The notes under the pieces were generated by a model. The model had not been told where the DNA came from. It ran no database searches and saw only the letters and a program-made list of their open reading frames with translations. A program made the position numbers and the translations under genes. A stretch of DNA of 64,000 nt from Bacillus sp. FJAT-52991 (GTDB taxonomy: Bacteria; Bacillota; Bacilli; Bacillales; Domibacillaceae), in contig NZ_CP147404.1 in assembly GCF_037201805.1 (NCBI RefSeq), positions 1,078,001-1,142,000 of the forward strand, read 5' to 3'. Position 1 is the first letter of the stretch, and each line of letters starts with the position of its first letter. Below are positions 43,016 to 53,100 of the stretch, piece by piece.

Positions 43016-44203
43016 GTGGAGCAAACATATTCTTTTCAAACAAAATTATTGCATAATCGCCATAAATATGATGAAGGGACGGGAGCGGTAAGTGTTCCCG
43101 TTCAACATGCATCAACTTTTCATCAAACTAGTTTTGACCAGTTTGGAGATTATGATTATAGTCGTTCAGGTAACCCAACAAGACAAGCCTTAGAGGAGGC
43201 GATCGCAGAATTAGAAGGTGGGACAAGAGGATTTGCTTTTTCATCAGGGATGGCGGCCATTTCCACAGCTTTTTTATTGCTTTCGCAGGGAGATCATGTC
43301 TTAATAACGGAAGATGTTTATGGTGGTACTTATCGGATGATTACAACTGTATTAAACCGATTTGGGATCGAGCATACATTTGTGGATATGACCAATCTTC
43401 ATGAAGTAGCTTCAAACATTAAAGAAAACACCAAATTAATCTATATAGAAACGCCATCCAATCCGTTGTTAAAAGTCACAGATATTCAAGGAGTTGTCAA
43501 GTTGGCGAAGGCTCATCATTGTTTAACATTTGTTGATAACACCTTTTTGACGCCTGCTTTGCAACGGCCTCTCGATTTAGGGGTGGATGTTGTTCTACAT
43601 AGTGCGACAAAGTTTTTATCTGGGCATAGTGATGTATTAGCGGGGCTTGCTGTGACAAAAGATGAAGAACTAGGGAAACGATTATATCAGCTACAAAATT
43701 CTTTCGGAGCTGTGTTAGGTGCTCACGACTCGTGGCTTGTATTGAGAGGGTTAAAAACTCTTCATGTTCGTCTTCAACAGTCCTCTAGAACAGCTCAGCT
43801 ATTGGCTGAGTTTTTACAAGAGCATGAGCTGGTAGAAAAGGTGTACTATCCGGGCTTGTCCGATCATCCTGGTCATGTAGTACATTCGTACCAATCGTCT
43901 GGATCAGGGGCTGTTCTGTCGTTTGAATTAAGAAATGAGGAAATGGTTAGACAGTTTGTTGAACAGATGAAGATCCCGGTGTTTGCTGTAAGTCTTGGAG
44001 CGGTTGAATCCATCCTTTCTTATCCGGCCAAAATGTCCCATGCGGCTATGCCTCGAGAGGAGAGAATGAAGCGGGGAATTACGGATGGTTTGCTGAGGTT
44101 TTCTGTTGGATTAGAATCTTTTGAGGATTTAATTCAAGATTTTCAGCAGGCTCTTGAAAAGGCTAAAGCAACTATTCATTTATCCCGCATTAACGGGCTG
44201 TAA
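43016..44203 (+). CDS. metC: cystathionine beta-lyase, 3' end altered by an inserted element
   Basis: 395 residues, Cys/Met metabolism PLP family. It has YDYSRSGNPTRQALEEAIAELEGG; the PLP lysine is in LHSATKFLSGHSDVLAG. It cleaves cystathionine to homocysteine. The start is the GTG at 43016, eight bases after GAGGAG; it follows metI by 5 bp. The last residues (SRINGL) and the stop codon are encoded by the IS605-like element inserted after TTTAT at 44179-44183. Without the element, joining TTTAT to the right flank would give a different short tail (YRLRNKES) and a stop at 44251. The catalytic core is untouched, so the enzyme is probably active. Confidence 0.9.
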   Translation: MEQTYSFQTKLLHNRHKYDEGTGAVSVPVQHASTFHQTSFDQFGDYDYSRSGNPTRQALEEAIAELEGGTRGFAFSSGMAAISTAFLLLSQGDHVLITEDVYGGTYRMITTVLNRFGIEHTFVDMTNLHEVASNIKENTKLIYIETPSNPLLKVTDIQGVVKLAKAHHCLTFVDNTFLTPALQRPLDLGVDVVLHSATKFLSGHSDVLAGLAVTKDEELGKRLYQLQNSFGAVLGAHDSWLVLRGLKTLHVRLQQSSRTAQLLAEFLQEHELVEKVYYPGLSDHPGHVVHSYQSSGSGAVLSFELRNEEMVRQFVEQMKIPVFAVSLGAVESILSYPAKMSHAAMPREERMKRGITDGLLRFSVGLESFEDLIQDFQQALEKAKATIHLSRINGL

Positions 44204-44227
44204 AACCCCCACTGATTGAAGTTTCAC
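44184..44227 (+). mobile_element. 44-bp minimal IS605-like element in the metC 3' end
   Basis: After TTTAT (44179-44183) it reads CCCGCATTAACGGGCTG, then CCCCCACTGATTGAAGTTTCAC. It is the left end fused to the right end with the whole RNA scaffold missing. The next bases are ACAGG, so this copy, unlike the others, is not followed by TTTAT. It provides the metC stop codon (TAA 44201-44203). Confidence 0.7.
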
Positions 44228-44242
44228 ACAGGCTCAGAAATA

Positions 44243-44330
44243 AAGAAAGCTGACTCCGAAAGGACATATCGAGAATATAAAGAGGGGAATACCCTCTTTA
44301 TAAAGATCGTCTTATGGAGTCAGCTTTCTT
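44243..44330. terminator. nested hairpin downstream of metC
   Basis: The outer 15-bp stem (AAGAAAGCTGACTCC / GGAGTCAGCTTTCTT) encloses an inner 10-bp stem (ATAAAGAGGG / CCCTCTTTAT at 44276-44301). The flanks are only moderately T-rich, so it may act as a terminator or RNA stabiliser for metC and the convergent glsB-like gene. Confidence 0.6.
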
Positions 44331-44357
44331 ATATGAGATCCTTTTTCATATCATTCT

Positions 44358-44612
44358 TCATTTTGCATGGTTTATTTGCTTCATTATAAAGCTAACAACA
44401 AATATAAGAATGATGCTCCCGATTAAAGCGGGAACAATAGCGATTCCTCCTAGAGTTGGACCCATCGTTCTAAATAAAGCATCGCCAATCCAAGCGCCAA
44501 TAATTCCTGCGATGATATTACCAAAAATACCCCCTGGAATATCTTTACCTAAAATAAGGCCCGCCACCCAGCCAATAATTCCTCCTACAATTAAGTACAT
44601 TATAAATCCCAT
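44358..44612 (-). CDS. GlsB/YeaQ/YmgE family stress-response membrane protein
   Basis: 84 residues with three hydrophobic glycine-rich segments. MYLIVGGIIGWVAGLILGKD and GGIFGNIIAGIIGAWIGDALF are the transglycosylase-associated-protein (YeaQ/YmgE) signature. These small inner-membrane proteins are induced by stress, and their mechanism is unknown. AAGGAGG precedes the ATG. Confidence 0.9.
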   Translation of the reverse strand: MGFIMYLIVGGIIGWVAGLILGKDIPGGIFGNIIAGIIGAWIGDALFRTMGPTLGGIAIVPALIGSIILIFVVSFIMKQINHAK

Positions 44613-44808
44613 TGTTGTTTCCTCCTTGTTTTTCGTTCGTATTCATTTATATTTATCTCCAAATGAATCGAAAAAAAACAAAAAAATAATGGAAAAAACT
44701 GTAGGGTTGGAATGTTGGGGATGGAGAGAAGGGCCTGTCCTAGAATGGTTTAAGCGTAACTAAGGGAATCGTTTAAGAGCCGCAACATAGTACATAGCTG
44801 ACTTTTAT

Positions 44809-44851
44809 CCCGCATTAACGGGCTGTAAGACCCTACTGATTGAAGTTTCAC
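44809..44851 (+). mobile_element. 43-bp minimal IS605-like element next to ykuS
   Basis: After TTTAT (44804-44808) it reads CCCGCATTAACGGGCTG, then CCCTACTGATTGAAGTTTCAC, followed by TTTAT. It is nearly identical to the 44184 copy 580 bp away and in the same orientation. It abuts the stop codon of the convergent ykuS gene. Confidence 0.7.
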
Positions 44852-44852
44852 T

Positions 44853-45095
44853 TTATTGAATTCTACTTTCTACTTGTTGACAAACTTCTTCGGCACTCAA
44901 ACCACTTGCTTCTATAATTGCTGCTTTAGTAATGGCTGTTTGCATTCCCATCAAATTAGAATCCAGCCCCGTTACCACACAGCAATCACAATTTTGCATA
45001 TCTGACTCATTTTCCATATTTACTACTTGATGTCCCTTTTCTTGCAACACTTGTTTGACGTTTTGCAGAGAACTTTCGACAGCGATTTTAGCCAT
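44853..45095 (-). CDS. ykuS: UPF0180 family protein YkuS
   Basis: 80 residues. It begins AKIAVESSLQNVKQVLQEKGHQVVNM and has a DCCVVTGLDSNLMGMQ centre, matching the small UPF0180/YkuS family of Bacillus. The function is unknown. TTAGGAGGTG precedes the ATG. The 3' end touches the 43-bp element. Confidence 0.85.
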   Translation of the reverse strand: MAKIAVESSLQNVKQVLQEKGHQVVNMENESDMQNCDCCVVTGLDSNLMGMQTAITKAAIIEASGLSAEEVCQQVESRIQ

Positions 45096-45181
45096 TGATC
45101 ACACCTCCTAATGATATTCTTTTCAAAGAAGTTGGAGATTATTCTGCACAAACTGTCACTTAAATTTTCATGTATAAAAAT

Positions 45182-46399
45182 TTAAATAAGCATGCCAGCG
45201 ATCGCCGCGCTTAATATGGAGGCAAGAGCACCTGCCAGAACGGATTTAAGTCCCAAGCGAGCAATATCTGCTCGCCGATTTGGAGCTAAATTACCAAGCC
45301 CACCGAGCAAGATCGCCATCGATGAAATGTTGGCAAAGCCGCAAAGAGCAAAGCTTAAAATGGCTACTGTTTTTTCAGATAAATTCGGAATCTCAGGGGC
45401 AAAATTCGAATAAGCGACAAACTCATTAATGACGAGTTTTTGACCAATATAATTTCCTGCTTGAATTGCCTCTTCCCATGGTACACCAATCGCAAAAGCA
45501 AGCGGGGAAAAAATGTAGCCCAAAAGGAGTTCGAGTGATAAATTTTCTAAGCCCATTATGCTTCCGATCCAACCTAATAAACCATTGATCATCGCTACTA
45601 ATGCGATAAAGGCAAGAAGCATCGCACCGATGTTTAATGCCAGCTGTAAACCGACAGAAGCCCCTCTAGCTGCAGCATCGATTACATTAGTAGAGTCGGA
45701 ATCTACTTCCATTTCAAACTCTTTCGGTTCAGGATCTAAATTCGTTTCAGGAACAAATAACTTAGCCATGACAAGTCCTGCAGGAGCAGCCATAAAGCTA
45801 GCAGCTAGTAAATATTCTAAAGGTACTCCTAATAAAGAATAACCGACAAGAACAGACCCTGCTACAGAAGCTAATCCACCTGTCATTACCGCAAATAACT
45901 CGGATTCCGTCATTTTATTAATATAAGGTTTGATCACAAGCGGTGCTTCTGTTTGGCCAACGAAAATATTAGCTGCTGCTGATATTGATTCAGCTTTTCG
46001 AGTGCCAAGCAATTTAGAGAGCGCTCCCCCGATAAATTTAATGAAAACCTGCATAATCCCTAAATAATATAGAACGGAGATTAAAGCAGAAAAGAAAATG
46101 ACGACTGGCAAAACATTTAAAGCAAATACAAAGGTGATATTCGATTCCTTTGTATATAATCCACCAAATAAAAAATCAATCCCTGCTCGTGAATAGTCAA
46201 TAATGGCATTTACAAGCATAGTGAAGTCTTGCATTCTTGCTTGACCCCAGTCCCATTTTAAAACGATGAAAGCAAACAAAAGCTGAATGGCTAGTCCGCC
46301 AAGCACCGTTCTCCATTTAATCATCTTTCTATTTGTAGAAAAGATGTAGCCTATTCCAAGGACAACTAAAATACCAAATAGACCCCAAATATAAGTCAA
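45182..46399 (-). CDS. concentrative nucleoside transporter (NupC family)
   Basis: About 405 residues, CNT family. There are hydrophobic segments throughout, with [40 protein letters not shown], the central substrate/ion motif, and [22 protein letters not shown] near the C-terminus. It takes up nucleosides with protons or sodium. The start is uncertain: TTG at 46399 is well spaced from AGGTGA, while GTG at 46408 overlaps that site. It appears monocistronic and is not linked to a nucleoside operon here. Confidence 0.9.
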   Translation of the reverse strand: MTYIWGLFGILVVLGIGYIFSTNRKMIKWRTVLGGLAIQLLFAFIVLKWDWGQARMQDFTMLVNAIIDYSRAGIDFLFGGLYTKESNITFVFALNVLPVVIFFSALISVLYYLGIMQVFIKFIGGALSKLLGTRKAESISAAANIFVGQTEAPLVIKPYINKMTESELFAVMTGGLASVAGSVLVGYSLLGVPLEYLLAASFMAAPAGLVMAKLFVPETNLDPEPKEFEMEVDSDSTNVIDAAARGASVGLQLALNIGAMLLAFIALVAMINGLLGWIGSIMGLENLSLELLLGYIFSPLAFAIGVPWEEAIQAGNYIGQKLVINEFVAYSNFAPEIPNLSEKTVAILSFALCGFANISSMAILLGGLGNLAPNRRADIARLGLKSVLAGALASILSAAIAGMLI

Positions 46400-46555
46400 T
46401 TGACTCACCTCTCTATTTCACTTTTTGACACATAGGTGTATAGTTTATAATGGTGTAAAAAGATATACAATAATAAAATAGTCCGCTTTTCAGAAAAAAT
46501 TTTTGATGAAAGACGATTATATATTAGATATTGGCTTAAATAAGGGGGATTAAAC

Positions 46556-46798
46556 GTGAAAATCAGAAAAACTTTATTGCACGATAAGGAAATAAAAGTA
46601 TATGTATACGAGAATAAAAAAGAGGAAACATTCGTTGTTGCCGTTCCCACGCAAGAATGGTCTTTTTCTTTCACATACGAAAATAGCGGAGAAGGTTTTG
46701 TCAACCAATTATCTTCTTCATTAATGAACACAGGTTTAGAGGAGCAGCCTGCTGAAGAACTTGCTCGTCGAATTTATCAGTGGACATGCGAAATGTAA
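46556..46798 (+). CDS. small conserved protein, YueH-like
   Basis: 80 residues starting with GTG at 46556 after AAGGGGGAT. The pattern (KIRK...VYVYENKKEETFVVAVPTQEWSF...ARRIYQWTCEM) recalls the YueH family of Bacillus, from memory. No membrane segment or catalytic motif is visible. The function is unknown. Confidence 0.65.
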   Translation: MKIRKTLLHDKEIKVYVYENKKEETFVVAVPTQEWSFSFTYENSGEGFVNQLSSSLMNTGLEEQPAEELARRIYQWTCEM

Positions 46799-46877
46799 TA
46801 GACATTTGCTGCATTTTCCGCTATATTTTTTTCATGACTTTTAACGGATTTTAACTTTGAAAGGATTTGGCTACTAC

Positions 46878-48452
46878 ATGGCTTCATTAAAAGAAGAAGT
46901 TCTTTCTAGAAGAACATTTGCGATTATTTCCCATCCAGATGCTGGGAAAACAACATTAACAGAGAAATTATTACTGTTTGGAGGCGCGATTCGTGATGCG
47001 GGAACAGTAAAAGGAAAGAAAACCGGGAAGTATGCAACATCTGATTGGATGGATATTGAAAAGCAAAGAGGAATTTCTGTTACTTCTTCTGTTATGCAAT
47101 TTCAATATGATGACTATCGAGTAAATATTTTGGACACACCTGGGCATCAAGATTTCAGTGAAGATACGTATCGAACATTAATGGCGGTAGATAGTGCGGT
47201 TATGATTGTCGATGCGGCAAAAGGGATTGAGGCACAAACGATTAAATTATTTAAAGTATGCCGCATGAGAGGGATCCCTATTTTTACCTTTATTAATAAG
47301 TTGGATCGACAAGCGAAATTGCCACTTGAACTTCTAGCCGAGCTTGAAGAAGTGCTTGGTATTGAGTCTTATCCGATGAACTGGCCGATTGGAATGGGGA
47401 AAGAATTTTTTGGTATTTATGATCGCTTTAATCAGCGGATTGAACAATTCCGAGTGGAAAATGAAGAAGATCGTTTTCTTCCATTGAATGAAGACGGAGA
47501 ATTAGCTGTTGATCATGAGATCACTAAGTCGGCTTTATATGATCAAACGCTTGAAGAAATCATGCTTCTTGAAGAAGCGGGCAATGAGTTTTCTAAAGAG
47601 CGAATTGCTAACGGAACGCTAACGCCGGTATTCTTTGGTAGTGCGTTAACGAATTTCGGCGTGCAAACATTTTTAGAAACGTATTTGCAGTTTGCACCGC
47701 CACCACAGCCACGCAACTCTGACAAGGGAGAAATTGATCCTGTCAGTGAACAGTTTTCTGGCTTTATATTTAAAATTCAAGCGAACATGAATCCTGCTCA
47801 CCGTGATCGCATTGCTTTCTTTAGAATTTGTTCAGGAAAATTTGAACGGGGAATGAATATTACGTTAACGAGAACGGGAAAATCATCCAAAGTGTCACAG
47901 TCAACACAATTTTTGGCTGATGACCGCAGTACTGTGAATGAAGCGGTAAGCGGAGATATTATTGGTTTATATGATACAGGTACTTATCAAATTGGTGATA
48001 CATTAGTCGGAGAAAAACCACTCTTTCAATATGAAAAATTACCGCAATTTACACCAGAGCTTTTTGTTAAAGTAGCGGCGAAAAATGTGATGAAACAAAA
48101 AAGCTTCCATAAAGGCATTCAGCAGCTTGTGCAAGAAGGAGCGATTCAGCTCTATAAAACATTACGGACGGAAGATTATATTCTTGGTGCTGTAGGCCAA
48201 CTTCAATTTGAAGTGTTTGAGCATCGAATGAAAAGCGAGTATAATTCAGAAGTCGTTATGGAGCCGATGGGATCAAAGATTGCTCGTTGGATCGAAAATG
48301 AACAAGATGTAAAGGAGAGTTTATCTAATTCCCGAAGCTTACTTGTCAAAGACCGATATGATCGACTTGTCTTTTTGTTTGAAAATGAATTTGCTTTGCG
48401 TTGGTTCAGTGATAAGAACGAACACTTGAAGTTATATAATATTATGGAATAA
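46878..48452 (+). CDS. prfC: peptide chain release factor 3
   Basis: 524 residues, translational GTPase. G1 is SHPDAGKTT, the G2 region contains [11 protein letters not shown]3 is [11 protein letters not shown] and G4 is NKLD. This is followed by the RF3-specific C-terminal domains ([29 protein letters not shown]). RF3 recycles class I release factors at termination. The ATG at 46878 matches the conserved [20 protein letters not shown] start; a TTG at 46857 is in frame but part of the AAAGGA region. RF3 is patchily distributed among Bacillaceae. Confidence 0.95.
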   Translation: MASLKEEVLSRRTFAIISHPDAGKTTLTEKLLLFGGAIRDAGTVKGKKTGKYATSDWMDIEKQRGISVTSSVMQFQYDDYRVNILDTPGHQDFSEDTYRTLMAVDSAVMIVDAAKGIEAQTIKLFKVCRMRGIPIFTFINKLDRQAKLPLELLAELEEVLGIESYPMNWPIGMGKEFFGIYDRFNQRIEQFRVENEEDRFLPLNEDGELAVDHEITKSALYDQTLEEIMLLEEAGNEFSKERIANGTLTPVFFGSALTNFGVQTFLETYLQFAPPPQPRNSDKGEIDPVSEQFSGFIFKIQANMNPAHRDRIAFFRICSGKFERGMNITLTRTGKSSKVSQSTQFLADDRSTVNEAVSGDIIGLYDTGTYQIGDTLVGEKPLFQYEKLPQFTPELFVKVAAKNVMKQKSFHKGIQQLVQEGAIQLYKTLRTEDYILGAVGQLQFEVFEHRMKSEYNSEVVMEPMGSKIARWIENEQDVKESLSNSRSLLVKDRYDRLVFLFENEFALRWFSDKNEHLKLYNIME

Positions 48453-48460
48453 GTAAGTAA

Positions 48461-48498
48461 GAACCAGCTAGAATATTGATGTTCTAGCTGGTTTTTTA
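48461..48498 (+). terminator. terminator after prfC
   Basis: A 12-bp stem (AACCAGCTAGAA / TTCTAGCTGGTT) with an 8-base loop is followed by TTTTTT. Confidence 0.9.
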
Positions 48499-48516
48499 CT
48501 TATATTGAATAATTGA

Positions 48517-48545
48517 TTGACACAAGTGTTCAATTAGATGATAAT
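48517..48545 (+). promoter_or_regulatory. sigma-A promoter of the nhaC-type gene
   Basis: TTGACA, 17 bp, GATAAT. The -35 is part of an imperfect inverted repeat (TTGACAC-AA-GTGTTCAA), a possible operator. Confidence 0.65.
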
Positions 48546-48616
48546 GAGGGTTATATGCTTCAATGCACAAAAGCGTTCAAGTAAAAAAGTGATTGCATAC
48601 ATCAGAGGTGTACAAA

Positions 48617-49996
48617 ATGTTTAAAATTGAGTCATTAATGAGGCCTACGTTAATGCAAGCTCTTGTGTTAGTAGGGGTGATCATCACAGTCATCAGTTCT
48701 TCGATTATTAAACTGGAGTCTGTGCCGCATATTCCTATTCTTATTTCGATTTTATTATTGCTAGCCTTTGGGCTACTCAAAAAAATTCCATTTCATAAGC
48801 TGGAAGCAGGAATGCTTGATGGGGCGAAAAGTGGAATGGGTGCGGTCTTTATCTTTTTCTTTATAGGCATTTTAGTGAGCAGCTGGATTTTGTCGGGAAC
48901 GATTCCAACGATGATTCATGCGGCTTTTGGACTAGTCACGCCTAAATTTTTTTATAGTGTGGTTTTTCTTGTCACGGCCATTGTTGGATTAGGGATTGGT
49001 AGCTCTTTAACAACAGTAGCAACGATAGGAGTAGCGTTTATCGGTGTTAGTCAGGCGATGGATGCATCTGTTGCGATTACAGCTGGTGCGGTCGTTTCAG
49101 GAGCCTTTTTTGGAGATAAGATGTCCCCTTTATCGGATACAACGAATTTAGCGGCATCAATTGTTGGTGTGGATTTATTTGAACATATTCGAAACATGGC
49201 ATGGACAACAGTCCCAGCTTTTTTCATTACCATTCTATTATTTGCAGGGATTTCACCAGAAATGGCGGGAGCTGATTTCCCTAAAATAGAAGCGATAAAA
49301 GCTGGACTACTGGAGATGAATCTAATTCATTGGTATTCTTGGTTACCGGTTGTTCTATTATTCATTCTTTCTATTAAAAAAGTATCTCCTTTTATTACGT
49401 TAGCGTTAAGTTCTATATTAGGGATTGTGTTATCATTTATTCATTCAGACCATACATTAGCTTATGTATTTAAAGTGATATTTTCTGGATATAAGGCAGA
49501 GACAGGGAATGCTGAAGTGGACGCTTTATTATCAAGAGGTGGTATGGAAAGTATGATGTCTACTGTTTCTCTTGTCTTGCTTTCTTTAAGTCTAGGAGGT
49601 TTATTATTTTCTCTTGGCATTGTTCCGCGATTATTTGAAGCCATTGAGCATCGCTTACAAAAAGCAGGGAGCACAATAGCTGCAGCCGCTGTTTCCGCTA
49701 TTGGAGTGAACGTTATTATTGGTGAACAATATTTATCTATTTTACTAACAGGGGAAGCATTTGGGCGGCAATTTGAAAGAGTGGGTCTAGCCAAGAAAAA
49801 TTTATCACGGACGCTTGAAGACGCTGGAACCGTTATCAATCCGCTCGTTCCTTGGAGTGTATGCGGAGTGTTTATTACGAAAATGCTTGGGGTCCCTACT
49901 ATTGACTACTTACCGTTTGCCTTCTTTTGTTTACTAAGTCCGATATTAACCGTTTTATTTGGAATAACAGGCTGGACATTAACGAAAAATAAATAG
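48617..49996 (+). CDS. NhaC-family Na+/H+ antiporter
   Basis: 459 residues and about 11 membrane segments. NhaC motifs are GSSLTTVATIGVAF and GAFFGDKMSPLSDTTNLAASIVGVDLFEHIRNM, with a late SRTLEDAGTVINPLVPWSVCG. It exchanges Na+ for H+ or, in MleN-like members, malate/lactate for ions. The ATG at 48617 follows AGAGGTG at good spacing; a TTG at 48593 is less likely. It forms its own unit between two terminators. Confidence 0.9.
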   Translation: MFKIESLMRPTLMQALVLVGVIITVISSSIIKLESVPHIPILISILLLLAFGLLKKIPFHKLEAGMLDGAKSGMGAVFIFFFIGILVSSWILSGTIPTMIHAAFGLVTPKFFYSVVFLVTAIVGLGIGSSLTTVATIGVAFIGVSQAMDASVAITAGAVVSGAFFGDKMSPLSDTTNLAASIVGVDLFEHIRNMAWTTVPAFFITILLFAGISPEMAGADFPKIEAIKAGLLEMNLIHWYSWLPVVLLFILSIKKVSPFITLALSSILGIVLSFIHSDHTLAYVFKVIFSGYKAETGNAEVDALLSRGGMESMMSTVSLVLLSLSLGGLLFSLGIVPRLFEAIEHRLQKAGSTIAAAAVSAIGVNVIIGEQYLSILLTGEAFGRQFERVGLAKKNLSRTLEDAGTVINPLVPWSVCGVFITKMLGVPTIDYLPFAFFCLLSPILTVLFGITGWTLTKNK

Positions 49997-50001
49997 GGAT
50001 G

Positions 50002-50041
50002 AAAAGGGGATTAACAAACTTCACTGTTAATCTCCTTTTGC
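50002..50041 (+). terminator. terminator after the nhaC-type gene
   Basis: AAAGGGGATTAACA pairs with TGTTAATCTCCTTT (one G.T), with a 7-base loop and TTTTG. Confidence 0.8.
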
Positions 50042-50062
50042 TTCATCAGGTGAAAATAATAG

Positions 50063-50100
50063 CGTACCTAGTTGTACGTTGTAAATATGTGCATTATAGT
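50063..50100 (+). promoter_or_regulatory. promoter with overlapping inverted repeat upstream of the swrC-like gene
   Basis: The -35 TTGTAC (50072-50077), 17 bp, and -10 TATAGT (50095-50100) form a good sigma-A promoter. The inverted repeat CGTAC-N6-GTACG (50063-50078) covers the -35, the expected position for a TetR-type repressor. No repressor gene is adjacent. Confidence 0.55.
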
Positions 50101-50147
50101 TAGAGGGATAAGATCAAGATTGAACGTTTCTGGAAAGGAGAATTTTT

Positions 50148-53100
50148 TTGAAAATCAGTAATTTTTCAATAAAGAGACCCGTTTTCACCACAGTCATTAT
50201 GTTTTTAGTGATTATTTTAGGTGTTGTGTCTCTATTAAAAATTCCATTAAAGCTTATACCGGATATTAATCCACCCATTGCAGTTGTTGTCACTTCCTAC
50301 GAAGGGGCTAGTCCGACAGAAGTGGTGGAAAAAGTAACAAAGCCTTTAGAAGAAAGCTTATCAACACTTCCGGGAATTAAAAATATTACCTCGACTACGA
50401 GAGAAGGGTCAAACTTACTGTTACTCGAATTCTCTTGGAGTACAAAAATTGATGATATTCAATCTGATGTGTTGCAGCGGATTGATCGCACACCTATCCC
50501 AGACGGTGCGAGTAAACCACAATTTTTTAAATTTGATCCATCCCAATTCCCAATTATTCAGTTGTCTCTTCAGTCGACGGATGATAAGGAGAATTTGGAA
50601 AAGTTAGCGTCTGAACTAGAGAAAGATTTAGCGACTGTTGAAGGGGTAGCCAACGTAAGTGTAACGGGCTCTCTAGAAGAGGAAATTAAGATTGAGTTAA
50701 ACGAAGAAAAGCTCAAAAAATACAATTTAGCACAATCAGATGTTGTGCAGCTCATTCAAGCAAACAATATTTCTCTTCCAGGTGATACAGTCGAATCGGA
50801 TGGGATGTCGTTAACGACAAGAATTGTTAGTCAATTAACGAGTGTTGATGATATTAAACAACTAGTGTTAACGGTTAATCCGCTGAATGGAGAAGAAATT
50901 ACAGTAGGCGATGTCGCCAGTGTGGAATTAAAAGAAAAAGACACAGGAACGATTACAAGAGCGAATCAAAATCCCGCCATCTTACTTAGCGTGTTACAAC
51001 AAGCAGATGCAAATACAGCAGAAGTATCTAAACAATTTCAGGAAAAATTAAATGAACTTCTTAAGGAAGATCGTTACAAAAATATTGAAGCAGATGTATT
51101 ATTCGATCAAGGAGATTATATTCGCCTTTCCATTGGGAATATTGGAAGCTCACTTCTTCTTGGTGGCGTGTTCGCGATGCTCGTATTGTTTGTCTTTCTT
51201 AGAAATGTAAGAAGTCCACTTATCATCGGTGTAGCAATTCCGTATTCTGTCATCGTTACCTTTGTCTTAATGTACTTTGCTGATTTTGACTTAAATATTA
51301 TGACGCTTGGAGCACTTGCTCTCGGTATTGGGATGCTGGTAGATAATGCGATCGTTGTTATAGAAAACATTTACCGGCATTTATCAATGGGGAAAGACTC
51401 TAAGCAAGCCGCTCGTGATGGAGCGAAAGAAGTAGGCGGTGCGATCACAGCCTCCACGTTAACGACAGTAGCCGTCTTTTTACCAGTTGTATTTATATCG
51501 GGTATTCTTGGTCAAATCTTTAAAGAGTTTGCTTTAACGATTTCCTTTAGTTTATTCGCATCATTAGTAGTTGCATTAACAGTTATTCCAATGATGGCAA
51601 GCCGCTGGTTAAAGGCACCTGAAGCAAAGACACAAAAGGAACAAACAGCAGCGATGTCACGCTTTGAAAAAGCTGTTCGCTGGTCCTTACAGCATCGTTT
51701 CCTCGTATTAGCGATCTCATTCGTGTTGTTTATTGGTGGAGCTTTGGGGTTAAAGACGGTGGGATCACAATTTCTTCCGCCGACAGATGAAGGGTTCTTC
51801 AATATACGAGTCGAGCTTGAGAATGGAACAGCTTTGCAGGAGACGAATCGCGTCATTGAAGCAATTGAGAAAGAACTAGAGAAACAAAAGGATGTCGATG
51901 TGTTTGTTAGTCTCGTTGGTTCTACTCAAGAAGATTCTTTCCGGGGGACAGGTTCAGCAAATGTAGCTGAACTTTACGTTAAATTAGATCCGTTGGAAAA
52001 AAGAGATCGATCGGTTTTTGCTTTTGTTGATGATATAAAAAACGATGTCATCACAGCAGCAGAAAACGTCAATAAAACAGCTGAGGTCACTTTTAACCTG
52101 CATTCTGCTTCAGGGGCAAGTCCACAAACGCTTACTTTTAACGTCCGAGATGTAAGTAAAGAGCGGTTAGATCAGGCGGTTCAAGAGATAGAAACGGCTT
52201 TGAAGGAAATCGATGAAATCACTGAGGTGACGACGAATAGAGAAGAAACCGTCAAAGAAATTCAAATCAATGTAGATCGAGAGAAAGCATTAGCAGCTGG
52301 GTTTGCTCCTGCTCAAATCGCTTCGATCGTCAATGATGCCACTCGGGGTGTCATTGCCACACAAGTCATTAATAAAGATGATGAAGTGCAAACAGTGAAG
52401 GTTCAATATGATCAAAACGTTACGAAAAATATTGATAACTTGAAAAATTTACTAGTGAAAACACCTTCAGGAAACTTTATGAAGCTGCAAGACCTTGCGG
52501 ATATTCAAATTCAAGAAGGGCCTGTAAGCATTCAGCGAATTAATCAACAAGAAGCCGTACAGTTTACGACGATGTACACATCTGATACGAACCTTGGAGA
52601 AGTTTCTAAAAAGGTCGATGAGAAAATCGCGGAACTTGATTTATCAGATGAAACAACAATAACGTTCAGTGGAGATCGTGATTTGTTAGAAAGTTCCATT
52701 GATGATATGGTTATGGCCCTTTTGTTGGCAATTGTATTAATTTACATCGTCATGGCTGCACAATATGAGTCATTTAAATATCCATTTGTGATTATGTTTA
52801 CCGTACCATTAATGGTTGTCGGGGTGTCCATTGCTCTGACTGTGACAAGAACGCCAATCAGCATTCCGGCTGTTATCGGTATTCTCATTTTGGCTGGAAT
52901 TGTTGTTAACAATGCCATCGTGATTGTTGATTACATTATTCAACGAAAGGACAGAGAAACGAATAGTCATGAAGCCATTGTTTCTGCCGTTAAAGATCGG
53001 GCTCGACCGATATTAATGACGTCATTAACAACGATTCTTGGACTAGTTCCACTGGCGATGGGAATTGGTGGAGGAACGGAAATTAATCAGCCGATGGGGA

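Noticed and set aside
44314..44763. 149-codon frame antisense to the glsB-like gene
   Set aside because: Its hydrophobic pattern is the mirror of the real GlsB-type gene, which has a good ribosome binding site and family motifs.
51512..51856. 114-codon frame antisense to the RND pump
   Set aside because: Shadow frame inside a well-conserved transporter gene.
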